DNA of 64,000 bases from Methylomarinum vadi (lineage in GTDB: Bacteria > Pseudomonadota > Gammaproteobacteria > Methylococcales > Methylomonadaceae), in contig NZ_JPON01000001.1 of the NCBI RefSeq assembly GCF_000733935.1, positions 2,588,501 through 2,652,500 on the forward strand. Direction: 5' to 3'. Positions within the stretch are counted from its first letter, which is position 1, and every line of letters starts with the position of its first letter. This document shows positions 36,857-46,107 of the stretch, piece after piece. A model generated the notes under the pieces. That model worked only from the letters and a program-made list of their open reading frames with translations, had not been told where the DNA came from and did not search any database. The translations under genes were made by a program, and so were the position numbers.

Positions 36857-38992
36857 TTATTTGAAAAAGCCCTTCAGCATGTCGCCGACACCGGGACCCA
36901 GTTTCTCGTCCAGTTTTTGCAGCACTTCCTCTTTTTTCTTTTCGATTTTGTCCTTGTTTTTTTCCAATAACATGGCCGGAATATCAAGAGTGTATGAAGG
37001 CTTGCTGAAATTACCGCCAATTTTCAGAATCAACGGAATGGCTTTTACTTTCTCCGGCTGATCCTGCGTAGCTTTTTTGATCAGCTTGGCATTGATTTTA
37101 TAATCCAATTGCTCGGTGACCAAATTGGCGCTGCCATTACCGTCAACCCGCAAACGAGAAGAAAGCGCTTGCAGATCGTCGTTTCTCACCAAGCCATTGT
37201 TGATGTTCGCCGAACCGCTGATCTCGGAAAAAACCGTTTGATCATTTTTGTTTTCCGACGGCAACGGCGAGCCTTCGATCAGCGCCTTGGTGTTATCGAT
37301 CATTTTCTGCAGGTTAAACCCTCTGACGACGCCATCACTGAATTTAAAATCGATATTTCCATTCAACGTTGACTTGATTGCCGCGGTACTGTTGCCATAA
37401 GCCTGCAGCTTGGCATTAGCGTTAACCACGCCGGTCATTCTAACGTCTCCGCCTTGCTGTAAATCCTGCAACAATGGCTCGACCTGAACATTATTGAGCT
37501 TCTCGTTCAAGTCGATGGCAGGTTGTTTACCCTTTACATTGATGGTGGTTTGGCCCGAATAACCCCCTTGATAAAACTGACTGATCGACTGTTGCGTTTT
37601 GAGTAAGCCGTTCGCCGCATTCAATTTCAGCTTGATATCCTGCATTTTCAGATTGTTGATTTTCAGACGGCCAATTGTCAGTTCGCCGTTGGCATTCAAG
37701 CCACGTAAGGTTTCAACCGGTAATAACGCGGCTCCTGCCGCCGCTGCTGCTGCCGGAGTCGACGCCGGCTTAGCGGATTTATCCGCTTGCTTCTCTTGTT
37801 TCGAGGGCAGATAACGGTCGGCATCGATGGCATCCAGATTCAGATTGAAGGCGAGCGCCGATGAAGCAAAATTATTGATGTCGACGAAACCTTTTAGGGT
37901 GCTATCATCCAGTTTGACCAACAACTCACGGATCGCTGCCGAATTTTTCGTGGCCTGCAGATTGAAATCCACTTTCAATCTACTTAAGGCATTACTATCC
38001 TGCATGGCGGGAAGCGCAATATCCATTTTCCGCAAAAATTCCGCCAAATTTAATTCGCTGATACTGACAGGTCCGGAAAAAACCGGTTTGTCTTTGATAT
38101 TGGTCCCTTTGATATCGGCATTGACAGTTAAAGCCCCACTTCTCAGTCTCAATTGCATCACGTCCAGAGTCTGTGCAGCCAGATCCAATGCCACATCGGA
38201 GCGCAGATTGGCTTGCAATGTGCCGCCAGGAATGCTTTTACCGCTAGATTCACTGTCCAACTTCAGGTTATTGAGTTTAATATTATTCAGTTTTTCATTG
38301 ATGACGAGATCGGTAATGAAAGCGATGTTCTCGGTCAATTGCGGTTCTTTGTTAATCAACGTCAAAGACAGATCTATTGTCATCGGCTCGTCGAAAGCCA
38401 GTTCGTCGGTTTCCAGATTGAAATCCTTGATTTCGACATGCTTCGCGGCCTGTTGATCATCCCAAACAATGCTGGCGTTTTCGACCGATAGTCCTCCGAT
38501 CGCCAACGCGGCCAAGGCATCGCTCGGCGCGGCTTCGGCTTCTTTTTCCTTGGCTGGCTGCTCAGCCTTTTCGCTTTTCCCGTCTTTTGCCGACACCAAA
38601 TCGTCCCAGTTGCTGACGCCTTGTTTGTTTTTGGCCAAATTGAGAGCCAGACCTTTTAACACGATACGGCTGACTTCCACTTTCTTAGACAACAAAGGTA
38701 ATAACTTGACCTTGATATCACTCGCTTCAATTAACGCAAATGGTTTGCCGTCGAATCCCGGCGCATTACTTAACGATAGTTTTCCGGTCGATACCCCGAT
38801 CCAGGGAAAAACGGACAAGTCCAAATTACCCTCGATGTTCAATTCACGGCCGGTATTGTCTTTAACGACCGTTTGAATTTGCGGTTTGAAATCGTTCGGA
38901 TCGATGACTAACGGCAAAACGACGGCCGCCACGATAATAAGCAAAATGAATGATGCAATGACTGTGAACAGGACTTTCAGCAGTTTGCCCAT
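36857..38992 (-). CDS. asmA: AsmA-family inner-membrane/periplasmic protein
   Basis: 711-aa AsmA-type protein implicated in lipid transport to the outer membrane. One N-terminal membrane anchor (LFTVIASFILLIIVAAVVLP, residues 8-27) is followed by DPNDFKPQIQTVVKDNTGRE, the AsmA hallmark, then long beta-rich repeats and the C-terminal AsmA_2 region (GNIDFKFSDGVVRGFNLQKM). A low-complexity Lys/Glu/Ala linker is at about 140-160 and an Ala-rich one near 410. It is 58 bp upstream of mutY on the same strand. Confidence 0.92.
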   Translation of the reverse strand: MGKLLKVLFTVIASFILLIIVAAVVLPLVIDPNDFKPQIQTVVKDNTGRELNIEGNLDLSVFPWIGVSTGKLSLSNAPGFDGKPFALIEASDIKVKLLPLLSKKVEVSRIVLKGLALNLAKNKQGVSNWDDLVSAKDGKSEKAEQPAKEKEAEAAPSDALAALAIGGLSVENASIVWDDQQAAKHVEIKDFNLETDELAFDEPMTIDLSLTLINKEPQLTENIAFITDLVINEKLNNIKLNNLKLDSESSGKSIPGGTLQANLRSDVALDLAAQTLDVMQLRLRSGALTVNADIKGTNIKDKPVFSGPVSISELNLAEFLRKMDIALPAMQDSNALSRLKVDFNLQATKNSAAIRELLVKLDDSTLKGFVDINNFASSALAFNLNLDAIDADRYLPSKQEKQADKSAKPASTPAAAAAAGAALLPVETLRGLNANGELTIGRLKINNLKMQDIKLKLNAANGLLKTQQSISQFYQGGYSGQTTINVKGKQPAIDLNEKLNNVQVEPLLQDLQQGGDVRMTGVVNANAKLQAYGNSTAAIKSTLNGNIDFKFSDGVVRGFNLQKMIDNTKALIEGSPLPSENKNDQTVFSEISGSANINNGLVRNDDLQALSSRLRVDGNGSANLVTEQLDYKINAKLIKKATQDQPEKVKAIPLILKIGGNFSKPSYTLDIPAMLLEKNKDKIEKKKEEVLQKLDEKLGPGVGDMLKGFFK

Positions 38993-39140
38993 GGCAATCT
39001 CCGTATTGATAAAAAGATGTAATGAGTCAGGATATCGAATATGATTGTTCGTCTATCACAGAATATTGCTACAGATTCTAACCTTATTGGAATCTAAATC
39101 AATCAATGTGGGCTTTTTCAATCATAACGAGGGTATATGC

Positions 39141-39452
39141 ATGTTACTTCTTGCTAAAGCTGCCGGAATTCTGGTGTTGGTTTGGTTTTATCTGAGCGGA
39201 AAAAAAGTGGGGGAACCAGCGGTCAAATGGGCGATTATCGGCTTGGTAGGTTACTGGATTTCCTGGTGGTTGGCTAACAAATTGATTTTGGCATCATTAA
39301 CCGGAATGTTCGCCAAGAGTTCGGTCACCGTATTTCTGGTTACCCAGATACCGGTAGTGATCGCCGTAACCGCCGTTTTTTTTATCAGAAAAAAGCTGCT
39401 TAGCGGCGTTAGCGAAACGGCGAAACTGTCCTCTGAAAATAGCGAAAACTGA
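39141..39452 (+). CDS. Small three-helix membrane protein
   Basis: 103-aa hydrophobic protein with three probable helices (about 3-18, 29-50 and 60-84) and a charged tail rich in Ser/Glu. The ATG at 39141 has CGAGGG seven bases upstream; the longer frame from 39045 lacks a ribosome site. Conserved-looking features include YLSGKKVGEPAVKWAIIGL. I do not recognise the family. It is followed by a strong terminator shared with the convergent peroxiredoxin gene. Confidence 0.65.
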   Translation: MLLLAKAAGILVLVWFYLSGKKVGEPAVKWAIIGLVGYWISWWLANKLILASLTGMFAKSSVTVFLVTQIPVVIAVTAVFFIRKKLLSGVSETAKLSSENSEN

Positions 39453-39465
39453 TTTTTGAAAAAAT

Positions 39466-39500
39466 AAAAAAGGCGCATCGTTTGCACAATGCGCCTTTTT
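39466..39500. terminator. Strong bidirectional intrinsic terminator
   Basis: AAAAAA, GGCGCAT (39472-39478), 10-base loop, ATGCGCC (39489-39495), TTTTT. With an A-run before and a T-run after, it works for both strands, between the small membrane protein and the peroxiredoxin. Confidence 0.9.
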
Positions 39501-39527
39501 GCTTAACAAGCCGAGCCAGTAAAATTC

Positions 39528-40133
39528 TTACAATTTGTCGGCATTTTCACCCAGATATTTTGCAACGCCTGCAGGGCTAGCATCCATACCGGCATCACCT
39601 TTGTTCCAGCCAGCCGGACAAACCTCGCCATGCTCTTCATGGAACTGCAGCGCATCCACCATGCGTACCAATTCATCGATATTACGTCCTAGCGGCAGAT
39701 CATTGACGATTTGGTGACGAACCATGCCGCTTTGATCGATCAGGAAAGCACCGCGATAAGCTACAGCAGGGCCTTCAGCCTCGACATCGTAATCTTTGCA
39801 GATGGAATGGGCGATGTCGGCAGCCATCGTATAACGGACCGGACCAATACCGCCTTCATTAACCGGCGTGTTACGCCATGCATTATGCGTGAAGTGCGAA
39901 TCGACGGAAACCGCGACCACCTCTACACCACGGCTTTTGAATTCATCGATGCGGTGATCCAACGCGATCAATTCACTTGGGCAGACGAAAGTGAAGTCCA
40001 ACGGATAGAAAAAAACCACCGCATATTTTCCTCGGGTGGCCTCAGAAAAGTTGAAAGAATCAACAATTTGACCGTCACCTAAGACCGCAGGAACAGTAAA
40101 ATCAGGTGCTTGTTTACCTACTAATACGCTCAT
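39528..40133 (-). CDS. Typical 2-Cys peroxiredoxin
   Basis: Thiol peroxidase of the AhpC/Prx1 type, reducing H2O2 and organic peroxides. The 201-aa protein has peroxidatic Cys51 in YPLDFTFVCPSE, the Arg in the active site region, and resolving Cys172 in GEVCPAGW. The C-terminal extension PAGVAKYLGENADKL forms the family tail. It stands alone, so thioredoxin (trxA nearby) rather than AhpF is the likely reductant. About 250 bp separate it from the divergent AP2 gene; no clear OxyR site was identified. Confidence 0.94.
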   Translation of the reverse strand: MSVLVGKQAPDFTVPAVLGDGQIVDSFNFSEATRGKYAVVFFYPLDFTFVCPSELIALDHRIDEFKSRGVEVVAVSVDSHFTHNAWRNTPVNEGGIGPVRYTMAADIAHSICKDYDVEAEGPAVAYRGAFLIDQSGMVRHQIVNDLPLGRNIDELVRMVDALQFHEEHGEVCPAGWNKGDAGMDASPAGVAKYLGENADKL

Positions 40134-40389
40134 CGTTTTTCTCCAAAAAAATAATTACAAAACAAAAGGTTATACAAACAATTTATGCAACCTAGTTGTG
40201 CATCCGAGCTATTCTACACCAATTTACTGGGGAATAGTGGACTAATTCTAACATTTCTTCTTGCTTTATTTGATTCTTTATAGATAATTTGTAATCATAG
40301 AACTACAAAAATAACAAGGAAAGTAAGTTTCCATTCGTGTTTCAATACTATCCGTTGCGGTAGTCACTAGATGCAGGTTTATAGAGATT

Positions 40390-40902
40390 ATGGCAAAAGT
40401 AAAACATATCACCGAACCCGATGCCTTCGGATATCAAGTGCGCATCGTACGACGCGGCAAAGAAACTAGCCGATATTTTTCCCATAAGCTGTGGGGCAAC
40501 AGAAACAAGTCGTTACAAGCGGCCATCACCTGGCGCGATCAGATGTTGGTGGTGCTGAAAGGCAGTAAGACGCGTTTTCTTAAACCGCCTAAGAATAAGA
40601 CTACAACCGGCGTGACCGGCGTTTCCAGAACGATCAAATACGATCACCGGAAAGACAAAAGTTATCTGTGCTACACGGTTTTCTGGGTCAAAGACGGTAA
40701 ATCCCGCAATAAGACCTTCCAGGTTGGCAATGTCGAAACCGTCACCGCCGATGACGAATTACATGCTTTCAGAACCGCCCGATTATTTCGCAGCTGTTAC
40801 GAACATGCCATCGACAACGACATTTATTTCGACGACAGCAAATTTGCGGGATGGAAGAAAAAGCGGCTGTATGAAGACCCGGATTTGAATGCAGCGATTT
40901 GA
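40390..40902 (+). CDS. AP2-domain protein with two AP2-like repeats
   Basis: 170-aa basic protein, likely DNA-binding. Two segments resemble the three-strand-plus-helix AP2/ERF fold: residues 14-52 (GYQVRIVRRGKETSRYFSHK, then AAITWRDQM) and 73-140 (TGVTGVSRTIKYDHRKDKSY, then an Arg-rich helix FRTARLFRSCYEHA). Bacterial AP2 domains usually accompany homing endonucleases or integrases, but here no nuclease or recombinase domain is attached. It is divergent from peroxiredoxin. The role is unknown; a stand-alone regulator is a guess. Confidence 0.65.
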   Translation: MAKVKHITEPDAFGYQVRIVRRGKETSRYFSHKLWGNRNKSLQAAITWRDQMLVVLKGSKTRFLKPPKNKTTTGVTGVSRTIKYDHRKDKSYLCYTVFWVKDGKSRNKTFQVGNVETVTADDELHAFRTARLFRSCYEHAIDNDIYFDDSKFAGWKKKRLYEDPDLNAAI

Positions 40903-40923
40903 TTACCAATATCCGACAAACAC

Positions 40924-41001
40924 CGACACGGGTGTAGTCCTTTTATCTGGAAACTACAGCTAGGTTAATCATTGAATTAGCAGAGCGCTACACCTGTGTA
41001 G
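40924..41001. repeat. Two related palindromic 14-mers
   Basis: CGACACGGGTGTAG at 40924-40937 and CTACACCTGTGTAG at 40988-41001; the second is a palindrome with a 2-base centre, and its inverse matches the first at 12 of 14 positions. They lie between the convergent AP2 and TPR genes and could form a large hairpin. Confidence 0.4.
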
Positions 41002-41027
41002 TAACGAAAAAAATCACGCAGCAACTC

Positions 41028-42227
41028 TTAACTGGCGTTATCGAGATAGTCCAGCCATTGCAAGGCGGCCTTTTTCTGCTTGCCGTATTTTTTGGCCGTG
41101 TTGAAGGCTGAGCGTGCCTGTTTGACATTATGTAACTCATAGTGGCTCATCCCCAGCAAAAGGTAAACCGAGCCGGCATGCTTCAATCCACCTTTGGCGA
41201 TAGCCTTGTTGAAGGCCTGCACGGCTTTGTCCCAGTGTTCCTGTTCGACATAGATCTGTCCCAATTGCTGATACAGAACGCCCTTGTCGTTTAAACTTGA
41301 CGCCTTTTCCAACGCATCGATCGCCTTATCCAGCTCCCTAGCTTGTTGCCAGGCATTGGCCAGGGTTTCCCAATTGCGGGAATTACCACGTACCTGCCGA
41401 TTGGCCAATGCATCGCTTAATAACTTCGCTCCCCTATAGGGAGAACCGGTGTACAAAAAAAGATTGGTCAAAGCCAAAATTTCCTTTTCACTGTTCAACA
41501 AGCCTTTTTTATAAGCCAAGTGCTGAATAGTGACGGCTTTTTTGAATTGTTTTAGTTGTTGGTAGACGGAAGACAACTGCTCCCAATATTCTTTTTTATT
41601 GGGATATTGCTGTATCAACTGTCTTAATAATTTTGCCGCCGCGGCATACTCATTTAATTCATAATGCAGAGCCAGTTCCAACTGGTACCAAGACTCTACC
41701 GGTTTTTTACTCGTCGCGATAGCCCTTTTGATATGCGGTAAAGCCTGGCGATATTTTTTCAGCTGGGCATAAGCATTAGCCAACAAGGCGCTCAGTTCCG
41801 CATCCAGCTTCGGATTTTTAGCCAGCCAGGGTTGCAGTGTCTCAACGGCGCGCCGATATTGTTCGGTCGCCATATAGAGCTGGCCAAGGTTCAAAATACT
41901 TTGTTGCTGCTGTTGTTCCGGCAATACCTTTAGCGCCAGACATTGTTCCAGCAATTCTGCCGCTTTTCGGTAATGGCCTTGCAAGGCCTGGACCGAGGAT
42001 AGCGAACGTAATACCGTGGCATGCTCGTAGCCACCCTGGTCGACTTTCTTGAGCAGGGAATACAAATTTTTCTCGGCCGCTTGATACGACTTTTCGGCAA
42101 TCAGTTTTTCCGTCTTGGTCAGTTTTTTATATAACCAAGGAGAAACGGTAGCCGGTTTATCGTTATCTGCCGCATAACCAATCTGGACGATGCAACAAAA
42201 TACTATGAGAGATAAAAAACGCTTCAT
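41028..42227 (-). CDS. Periplasmic TPR protein of the TonB operon
   Basis: 399-aa protein with a signal peptide (LSLIVFCCIVQIGYAA, residues 4-19) and tetratricopeptide-type repeats over most of its length (for example LRSLSSVQALQGHYRKAAEL and LGQIYVEQEHWDKAVQAFNK). It is last of six coupled genes and its ATG overlaps the tonB stop (ATGA, 42224-42227). TPR proteins occur in the same place in TonB2-type systems of marine gammaproteobacteria, where they are required for transport. The role is inferred from context. Confidence 0.85.
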   Translation of the reverse strand: MKRFLSLIVFCCIVQIGYAADNDKPATVSPWLYKKLTKTEKLIAEKSYQAAEKNLYSLLKKVDQGGYEHATVLRSLSSVQALQGHYRKAAELLEQCLALKVLPEQQQQQSILNLGQLYMATEQYRRAVETLQPWLAKNPKLDAELSALLANAYAQLKKYRQALPHIKRAIATSKKPVESWYQLELALHYELNEYAAAAKLLRQLIQQYPNKKEYWEQLSSVYQQLKQFKKAVTIQHLAYKKGLLNSEKEILALTNLFLYTGSPYRGAKLLSDALANRQVRGNSRNWETLANAWQQARELDKAIDALEKASSLNDKGVLYQQLGQIYVEQEHWDKAVQAFNKAIAKGGLKHAGSVYLLLGMSHYELHNVKQARSAFNTAKKYGKQKKAALQWLDYLDNAS

Positions 42228-42856
42228 TTCGACAATTTGAATTGCAATATCTGAACGGCTCGTTGCTCGAAAGTTTCGCCATCGATCACCTTGGGCTTGA
42301 ATTTCCATTTAGCGATTGCACGTAATGCCGCTTGATCGAAAACATCCGCCGGTTGCGCTTCGACGACAACGGCATCTTTGACCGTACCTTCCTCGGTAAT
42401 AGTAAATTCGACTTTCACCCAACCTTCGATTCTGCGCCGTGCCGCACGCATCGGATAGCGCGGCGGAATGCGCACCAACGGAATGACATTGGTGCTGATT
42501 TTTCCTCTGCCCATTTGCACACCACTGATCGCGGAACCTGCAAAACGGCTGCTCTGCAAGGGAATATCCAGATTCGGGACAGCCATGTCCGGCAATGCTT
42601 CCTGGATTGTTTGCGTCCGTTCCATTTGCATCTTAGGGGGAGGGGGCGGTTGTTTCTCCGGCTTAGGTTCTTCCGGTATTTTTCGTTCCCTCGTTTTCAA
42701 CTTGGTTTCTCTTTTCAAGCGGACGAATTCGGTCATCTGCAGAGTTTCGTTTTTTTTGAAACTCTGTTGATTATTGCTGATCATGAATTGCATCAACCAG
42801 AATAACGCCAGCGATACCAACAGACCGCTTAACAGCGCGAGACCTAAGCGCATCAC
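42224..42856 (-). CDS. tonB: TonB-family energy transducer
   Basis: Links inner-membrane proton flow to outer-membrane receptors. 210 aa, with one N-terminal membrane anchor (LGLALLSGLLVSLALFWLM), a periplasmic Pro-rich linker (PKPEKQPPPPPK) and the C-terminal TonB domain RIPPRYPMRAARRRIEGWVK then VVEAQPADVFDQAALRAIAK. The YP...A....EG signature is intact. It overlaps exbD by 4 bp at its start and the TPR gene by 4 bp at its end. Confidence 0.92.
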   Translation of the reverse strand: MMRLGLALLSGLLVSLALFWLMQFMISNNQQSFKKNETLQMTEFVRLKRETKLKTRERKIPEEPKPEKQPPPPPKMQMERTQTIQEALPDMAVPNLDIPLQSSRFAGSAISGVQMGRGKISTNVIPLVRIPPRYPMRAARRRIEGWVKVEFTITEEGTVKDAVVVEAQPADVFDQAALRAIAKWKFKPKVIDGETFEQRAVQILQFKLSK

Positions 42857-43266
42857 TGCGTATCACTCACGGTAGCGATGGAGGCATTGGTAATACCGGC
42901 CAAACGGATCTGGTCCATCACCTGGGTCAGTACCTTCACCTTGGTGTCGCGATCGGCGGCGATGACTACCGAACCTAGCGGCTGTTCGGCATGCAATCTG
43001 GCTACATTGGCCCGTACCGCGCGTATGTCGACTTCCCGTTTATCGATCCAGATTTCGCCATTGGACTTGATGCCCACGATAATATTGCCTTGTTCCTTGC
43101 GTGTCGCTGTCTGAGCGGTGGGCCGATTGACGTCGATACCGGATTCTTTGACAAAGGAAGTGGTTACGATAAAAAATATCAACATGATAAACACGATATC
43201 CAACATCGGTGTCATATCGATATCGGAGCCTTGTTCCGTATTTGAGCGATTGGATCTACGACGCAT
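42853..43266 (-). CDS. exbD: ExbD/TolR-family proton channel subunit
   Basis: 137 aa. The cytoplasmic N-terminus is basic (MRRRSNRSN), and the membrane helix DIDMTPMLDIVFIMLIFFIV carries the essential proton-carrying Asp. A periplasmic domain follows. It overlaps tonB by 4 bp and is 12 bp downstream of the small exbB-type gene. Together with that protein it forms the motor that energises TonB. Confidence 0.94.
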   Translation of the reverse strand: MRRRSNRSNTEQGSDIDMTPMLDIVFIMLIFFIVTTSFVKESGIDVNRPTAQTATRKEQGNIIVGIKSNGEIWIDKREVDIRAVRANVARLHAEQPLGSVVIAADRDTKVKVLTQVMDQIRLAGITNASIATVSDTQ

Positions 43267-43278
43267 AAGCAGCTTGAA

Positions 43279-43803
43279 TTAATGATTTTGCAATAAGTCG
43301 GTCAAATGATGGGTTTCATCACTGACGCGTTCTTCGATGAGTTTGCTGAAATACAAACCGGCGATGGCGATTACCATGCCGGCCATCGTCGGTATGGTGG
43401 CCTGGGACACTCCGTCGGCCATGGCTCTTGCATTGCCGCTGCCGGTCACCGCCATCACATCGAACACATGGATCATGCCGTTGACGGTTCCGAGCAAACC
43501 CAGCAATGGGCAGATATTGACCAACATTTTGATAATCGGCACGGTTTTGTTCATCGTGATTTTGGCTTCGGAAATAATACCGCTACGAATGTGGCGAGCG
43601 TGCAGGGAGCATTTGTCGGCACGCTGTTGCCATTGTTCCAACCAGGCCCGACGCAACGCCGGATAAGAAAGGCGGAAAAACAGCAGGCGTTCGATGATCA
43701 AACACCACAGGCAAATCGAAACCAACAATATAAAGGATAAGACCGGACCTCCCGCGGCCAGGAATTGCTCGACAGCATTGATTTGCGTGCTGAGAAACTC
43801 CAT
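43279..43803 (-). CDS. exbB: ExbB/TolQ-family protein (short)
   Basis: 174-aa MotA/TolQ/ExbB proton-channel protein with three membrane helices (about 18-38, 92-112 and 136-156). The family core LVNICPLLGLLGTVNGMIHV then SQATIPTMAGMVIAIAGLYF is present. The start at 43803 overlaps the stop of the long ExbB-type gene by one base (TAATG-type junction); a longer frame upstream lies within that gene. It is the likely ExbB partner of the adjacent ExbD. Confidence 0.93.
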   Translation of the reverse strand: MEFLSTQINAVEQFLAAGGPVLSFILLVSICLWCLIIERLLFFRLSYPALRRAWLEQWQQRADKCSLHARHIRSGIISEAKITMNKTVPIIKMLVNICPLLGLLGTVNGMIHVFDVMAVTGSGNARAMADGVSQATIPTMAGMVIAIAGLYFSKLIEERVSDETHHLTDLLQNH

Positions 43804-45128
43804 TATTTTCCGGCGCGTCGACTGACGATACCCGCACTTTGTTCGTCCAAAATCTGTACCAGCATGCGGCTGCGCGAGGCGACCAGGCTGTGCAGAAACA
43901 ATAAAGGGATAGCCACGCACAACCCCAGCATGGTGGTGACCAGAGCCTGAGATATGCCGCTGGCCATCAATTTCGGATCTCCCGTTCCGAACAAACTGAT
44001 CGATTGAAAGGTTGCGATCATGCCGGTCACCGTACCCAGCAGTCCCAACAGTGGCGCGACAGCCGCCAGTAACTTGATCATCGACACCCCTTTTTCCAGA
44101 GCCGGCACCTCTCGGGTAATCGCTTCATCCAGCAACAATTCCAAGGTTTCGGTATCTTCATTGCTCGATTTCTCGCCGGCCGCAATAACCCGGCCCAATG
44201 GATTGTCGGTCGCGACCTTATCGGAATTGATTTGTTGCTGCATTTTACGTCCAACCACGGTCAAATAAATCAACCTGGCCAATGCATAAACCAGGCCGAA
44301 AGCACCCAACAATAAAATGATATAACCGATGACACCGCCTTGATCGATCCGTTCCACGGTATTCGGCGTTTGAATCAGCATACTCAATATCACGCCCCGA
44401 GTCGGGTCGATACCGACGGCGACAGGCCCTTTCTTGGAGTTCGTCAAATTTTCCGCCAACTTTAAATATTTATCTTCCGGCTGCCTCGCCAATTCGGACA
44501 GTTTGCCGGTTTCCGATAAATAGCGTAGATAATGGCCGTCGGCCAAGGCATTGAAAGTGCCGATACGGATTACCTTGGCTTCACGCGGTTCGCCCGACGC
44601 GGTCTGGATCTGACTATCGAAACTGACCACCTTGGCCGATTCGGTCATTTCCTGCTGCAGAGTAAACCATAAAGTTTCCAATTGCTCGATGGTCGGCAAC
44701 GCCTTGCTGTTAGCGATTTCATCGAGTTGTTGCAAGCGTCCCGGAAATTGGGCGGATATGATCGAATTAGTCAAATCCGCCTTTAAATCACCGGCCGCCT
44801 GACGGGCAACGCCGAACAGTTCGCCCAGCTCACCGCTACGGTTCTTCAGCTCGCCCTCCAATTCGAGCAATTGTTGTTCGTTCGCCTCAAGCTTCGCTTT
44901 CAATTGTTTACTCAATTGCTGTTGTCTACTCAAAGCCGACTGAGCATCCTGCAATAATTGCTGTTGCTTGACTTTTTCCGCCAAAAATTCAGCCTCCCTG
45001 GCCCGGTTGATTTTAGCTTCCACACCCTGGCTTTTTTTGACTTCGCGCAACAATTGGTCCAAATCCAGATGTTCGGCTAACGCGGTTTGAACAATAAAAC
45101 AAAGAGAAATCAGAATAAACTTTTTCAT
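43803..45128 (-). CDS. Long MotA/TolQ/ExbB protein with periplasmic coiled coil (TtpC-like)
   Basis: 441 aa. A signal peptide (ILISLCFIVQTALA) is followed by a long Gln/Leu/Lys-rich coiled coil (about 25-110) and a further periplasmic domain to about 260. A C-terminal ExbB-type channel domain has IKLLAAVAPLLGLLGTVTGM and SGISQALVTTMLGLCVAIPL. This is the architecture of TtpC, the extra proton-channel component of TonB2 systems in Vibrio and relatives. It overlaps DUF3450 by 4 bp and the short ExbB gene by one base. Confidence 0.9.
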   Translation of the reverse strand: MKKFILISLCFIVQTALAEHLDLDQLLREVKKSQGVEAKINRAREAEFLAEKVKQQQLLQDAQSALSRQQQLSKQLKAKLEANEQQLLELEGELKNRSGELGELFGVARQAAGDLKADLTNSIISAQFPGRLQQLDEIANSKALPTIEQLETLWFTLQQEMTESAKVVSFDSQIQTASGEPREAKVIRIGTFNALADGHYLRYLSETGKLSELARQPEDKYLKLAENLTNSKKGPVAVGIDPTRGVILSMLIQTPNTVERIDQGGVIGYIILLLGAFGLVYALARLIYLTVVGRKMQQQINSDKVATDNPLGRVIAAGEKSSNEDTETLELLLDEAITREVPALEKGVSMIKLLAAVAPLLGLLGTVTGMIATFQSISLFGTGDPKLMASGISQALVTTMLGLCVAIPLLFLHSLVASRSRMLVQILDEQSAGIVSRRAGK

Positions 45129-45898
45129 TGGCCCGCCTCCACTGCAGGAATAGGAAGGGTTAATAAATCCGGCGCCGCTTCTTTTCTGGCGATACGCAAG
45201 CCATTACGGATGGCGTTGCGATAATCCGATGGCAACACTTGCCATTGTTTCGTTTCCTTATTCCAATACCCGGTCTCGCTACCGTCCAGACGCTGGTAAT
45301 ACAATGCGATACGACCGAGGCGGAGAAAATCCACCGAACTTTTTACGCCATTTAATTCCAGGTCGCCGCGGTAAGCCTCGATCGTTTTACCGTAATCGTT
45401 TTCGATTTGATAGGCTTCCAAAATGCGGCGAAACTTTTCGGCATTGGTCACATCCGCCCTTACCACCATGGCTTTTAAATTAGCCAGCCGTTGTTGTCTT
45501 TCTTCCGCTAAAAAAGGGACATCCAATTGAATGAATTTATCCAAACTATCAAGCATACGGAGCAGCAACGGAACAATATCACGCTGTGTCGTTTCGATGT
45601 CTTGCAATTGCTGCTGCAAGGATTCTTTTTCTTGTTGCTGTGAATTCAACAAATCCTTTAAATGCTTGTTATAGGTTTGAAGACTCTTGGTCTGGTGGAT
45701 CGCTGAACGGTATTGCTCCAACATCTGGCGAGTCTTCTCGCTCAATGCATCGATTTTTTTTTGCGACCGAATAGCCGCTTCATTTGTGGCGGCCTCCACT
45801 TTAATGGCCTGGCTAAGAGGTTCTGAATGCAATGGAGAAGAAGCAAACACACTGATCACCGACATGATCAACAGAGACTTCATGTTTGAAAAAGTCAT
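45125..45898 (-). CDS. DUF3450 periplasmic coiled-coil protein
   Basis: 257 aa. A signal peptide ends near LHSEP and a coiled coil with LSEKTRQMLEQYRSAIHQTK and many Gln follows. The C-terminal DUF3450 part has IENDYGKTIEAYRGDLELNG and FLRLGRIALYYQRLDGSETG, the family signature. DUF3450 genes regularly open TtpC-ExbB-ExbD-TonB operons, as here. ATG 45898 was chosen (GGAA nine bases upstream); 45883 is possible. First gene of the six-gene operon. Molecular role unknown. Confidence 0.9.
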   Translation of the reverse strand: MTFSNMKSLLIMSVISVFASSPLHSEPLSQAIKVEAATNEAAIRSQKKIDALSEKTRQMLEQYRSAIHQTKSLQTYNKHLKDLLNSQQQEKESLQQQLQDIETTQRDIVPLLLRMLDSLDKFIQLDVPFLAEERQQRLANLKAMVVRADVTNAEKFRRILEAYQIENDYGKTIEAYRGDLELNGVKSSVDFLRLGRIALYYQRLDGSETGYWNKETKQWQVLPSDYRNAIRNGLRIARKEAAPDLLTLPIPAVEAGQ

Positions 45899-46107
45899 AA
45901 ATGATTCCAAATGTACGCAAATTAAATCCGAATCGAACCCATAATCTTAAACGGGGGTATGGTTTTTGACAAATCAGGCGAACTTTATCACAGCTAATAT
46001 CCGCTTAATAATTTAAGCGCTTATTTGAGTAACATAACTCGACTAAAACAGTTAAAATAAACGGTTTAGAATAGATTCAGCAAACCATTTCGCTTACCTA
46101 ATAAAAC

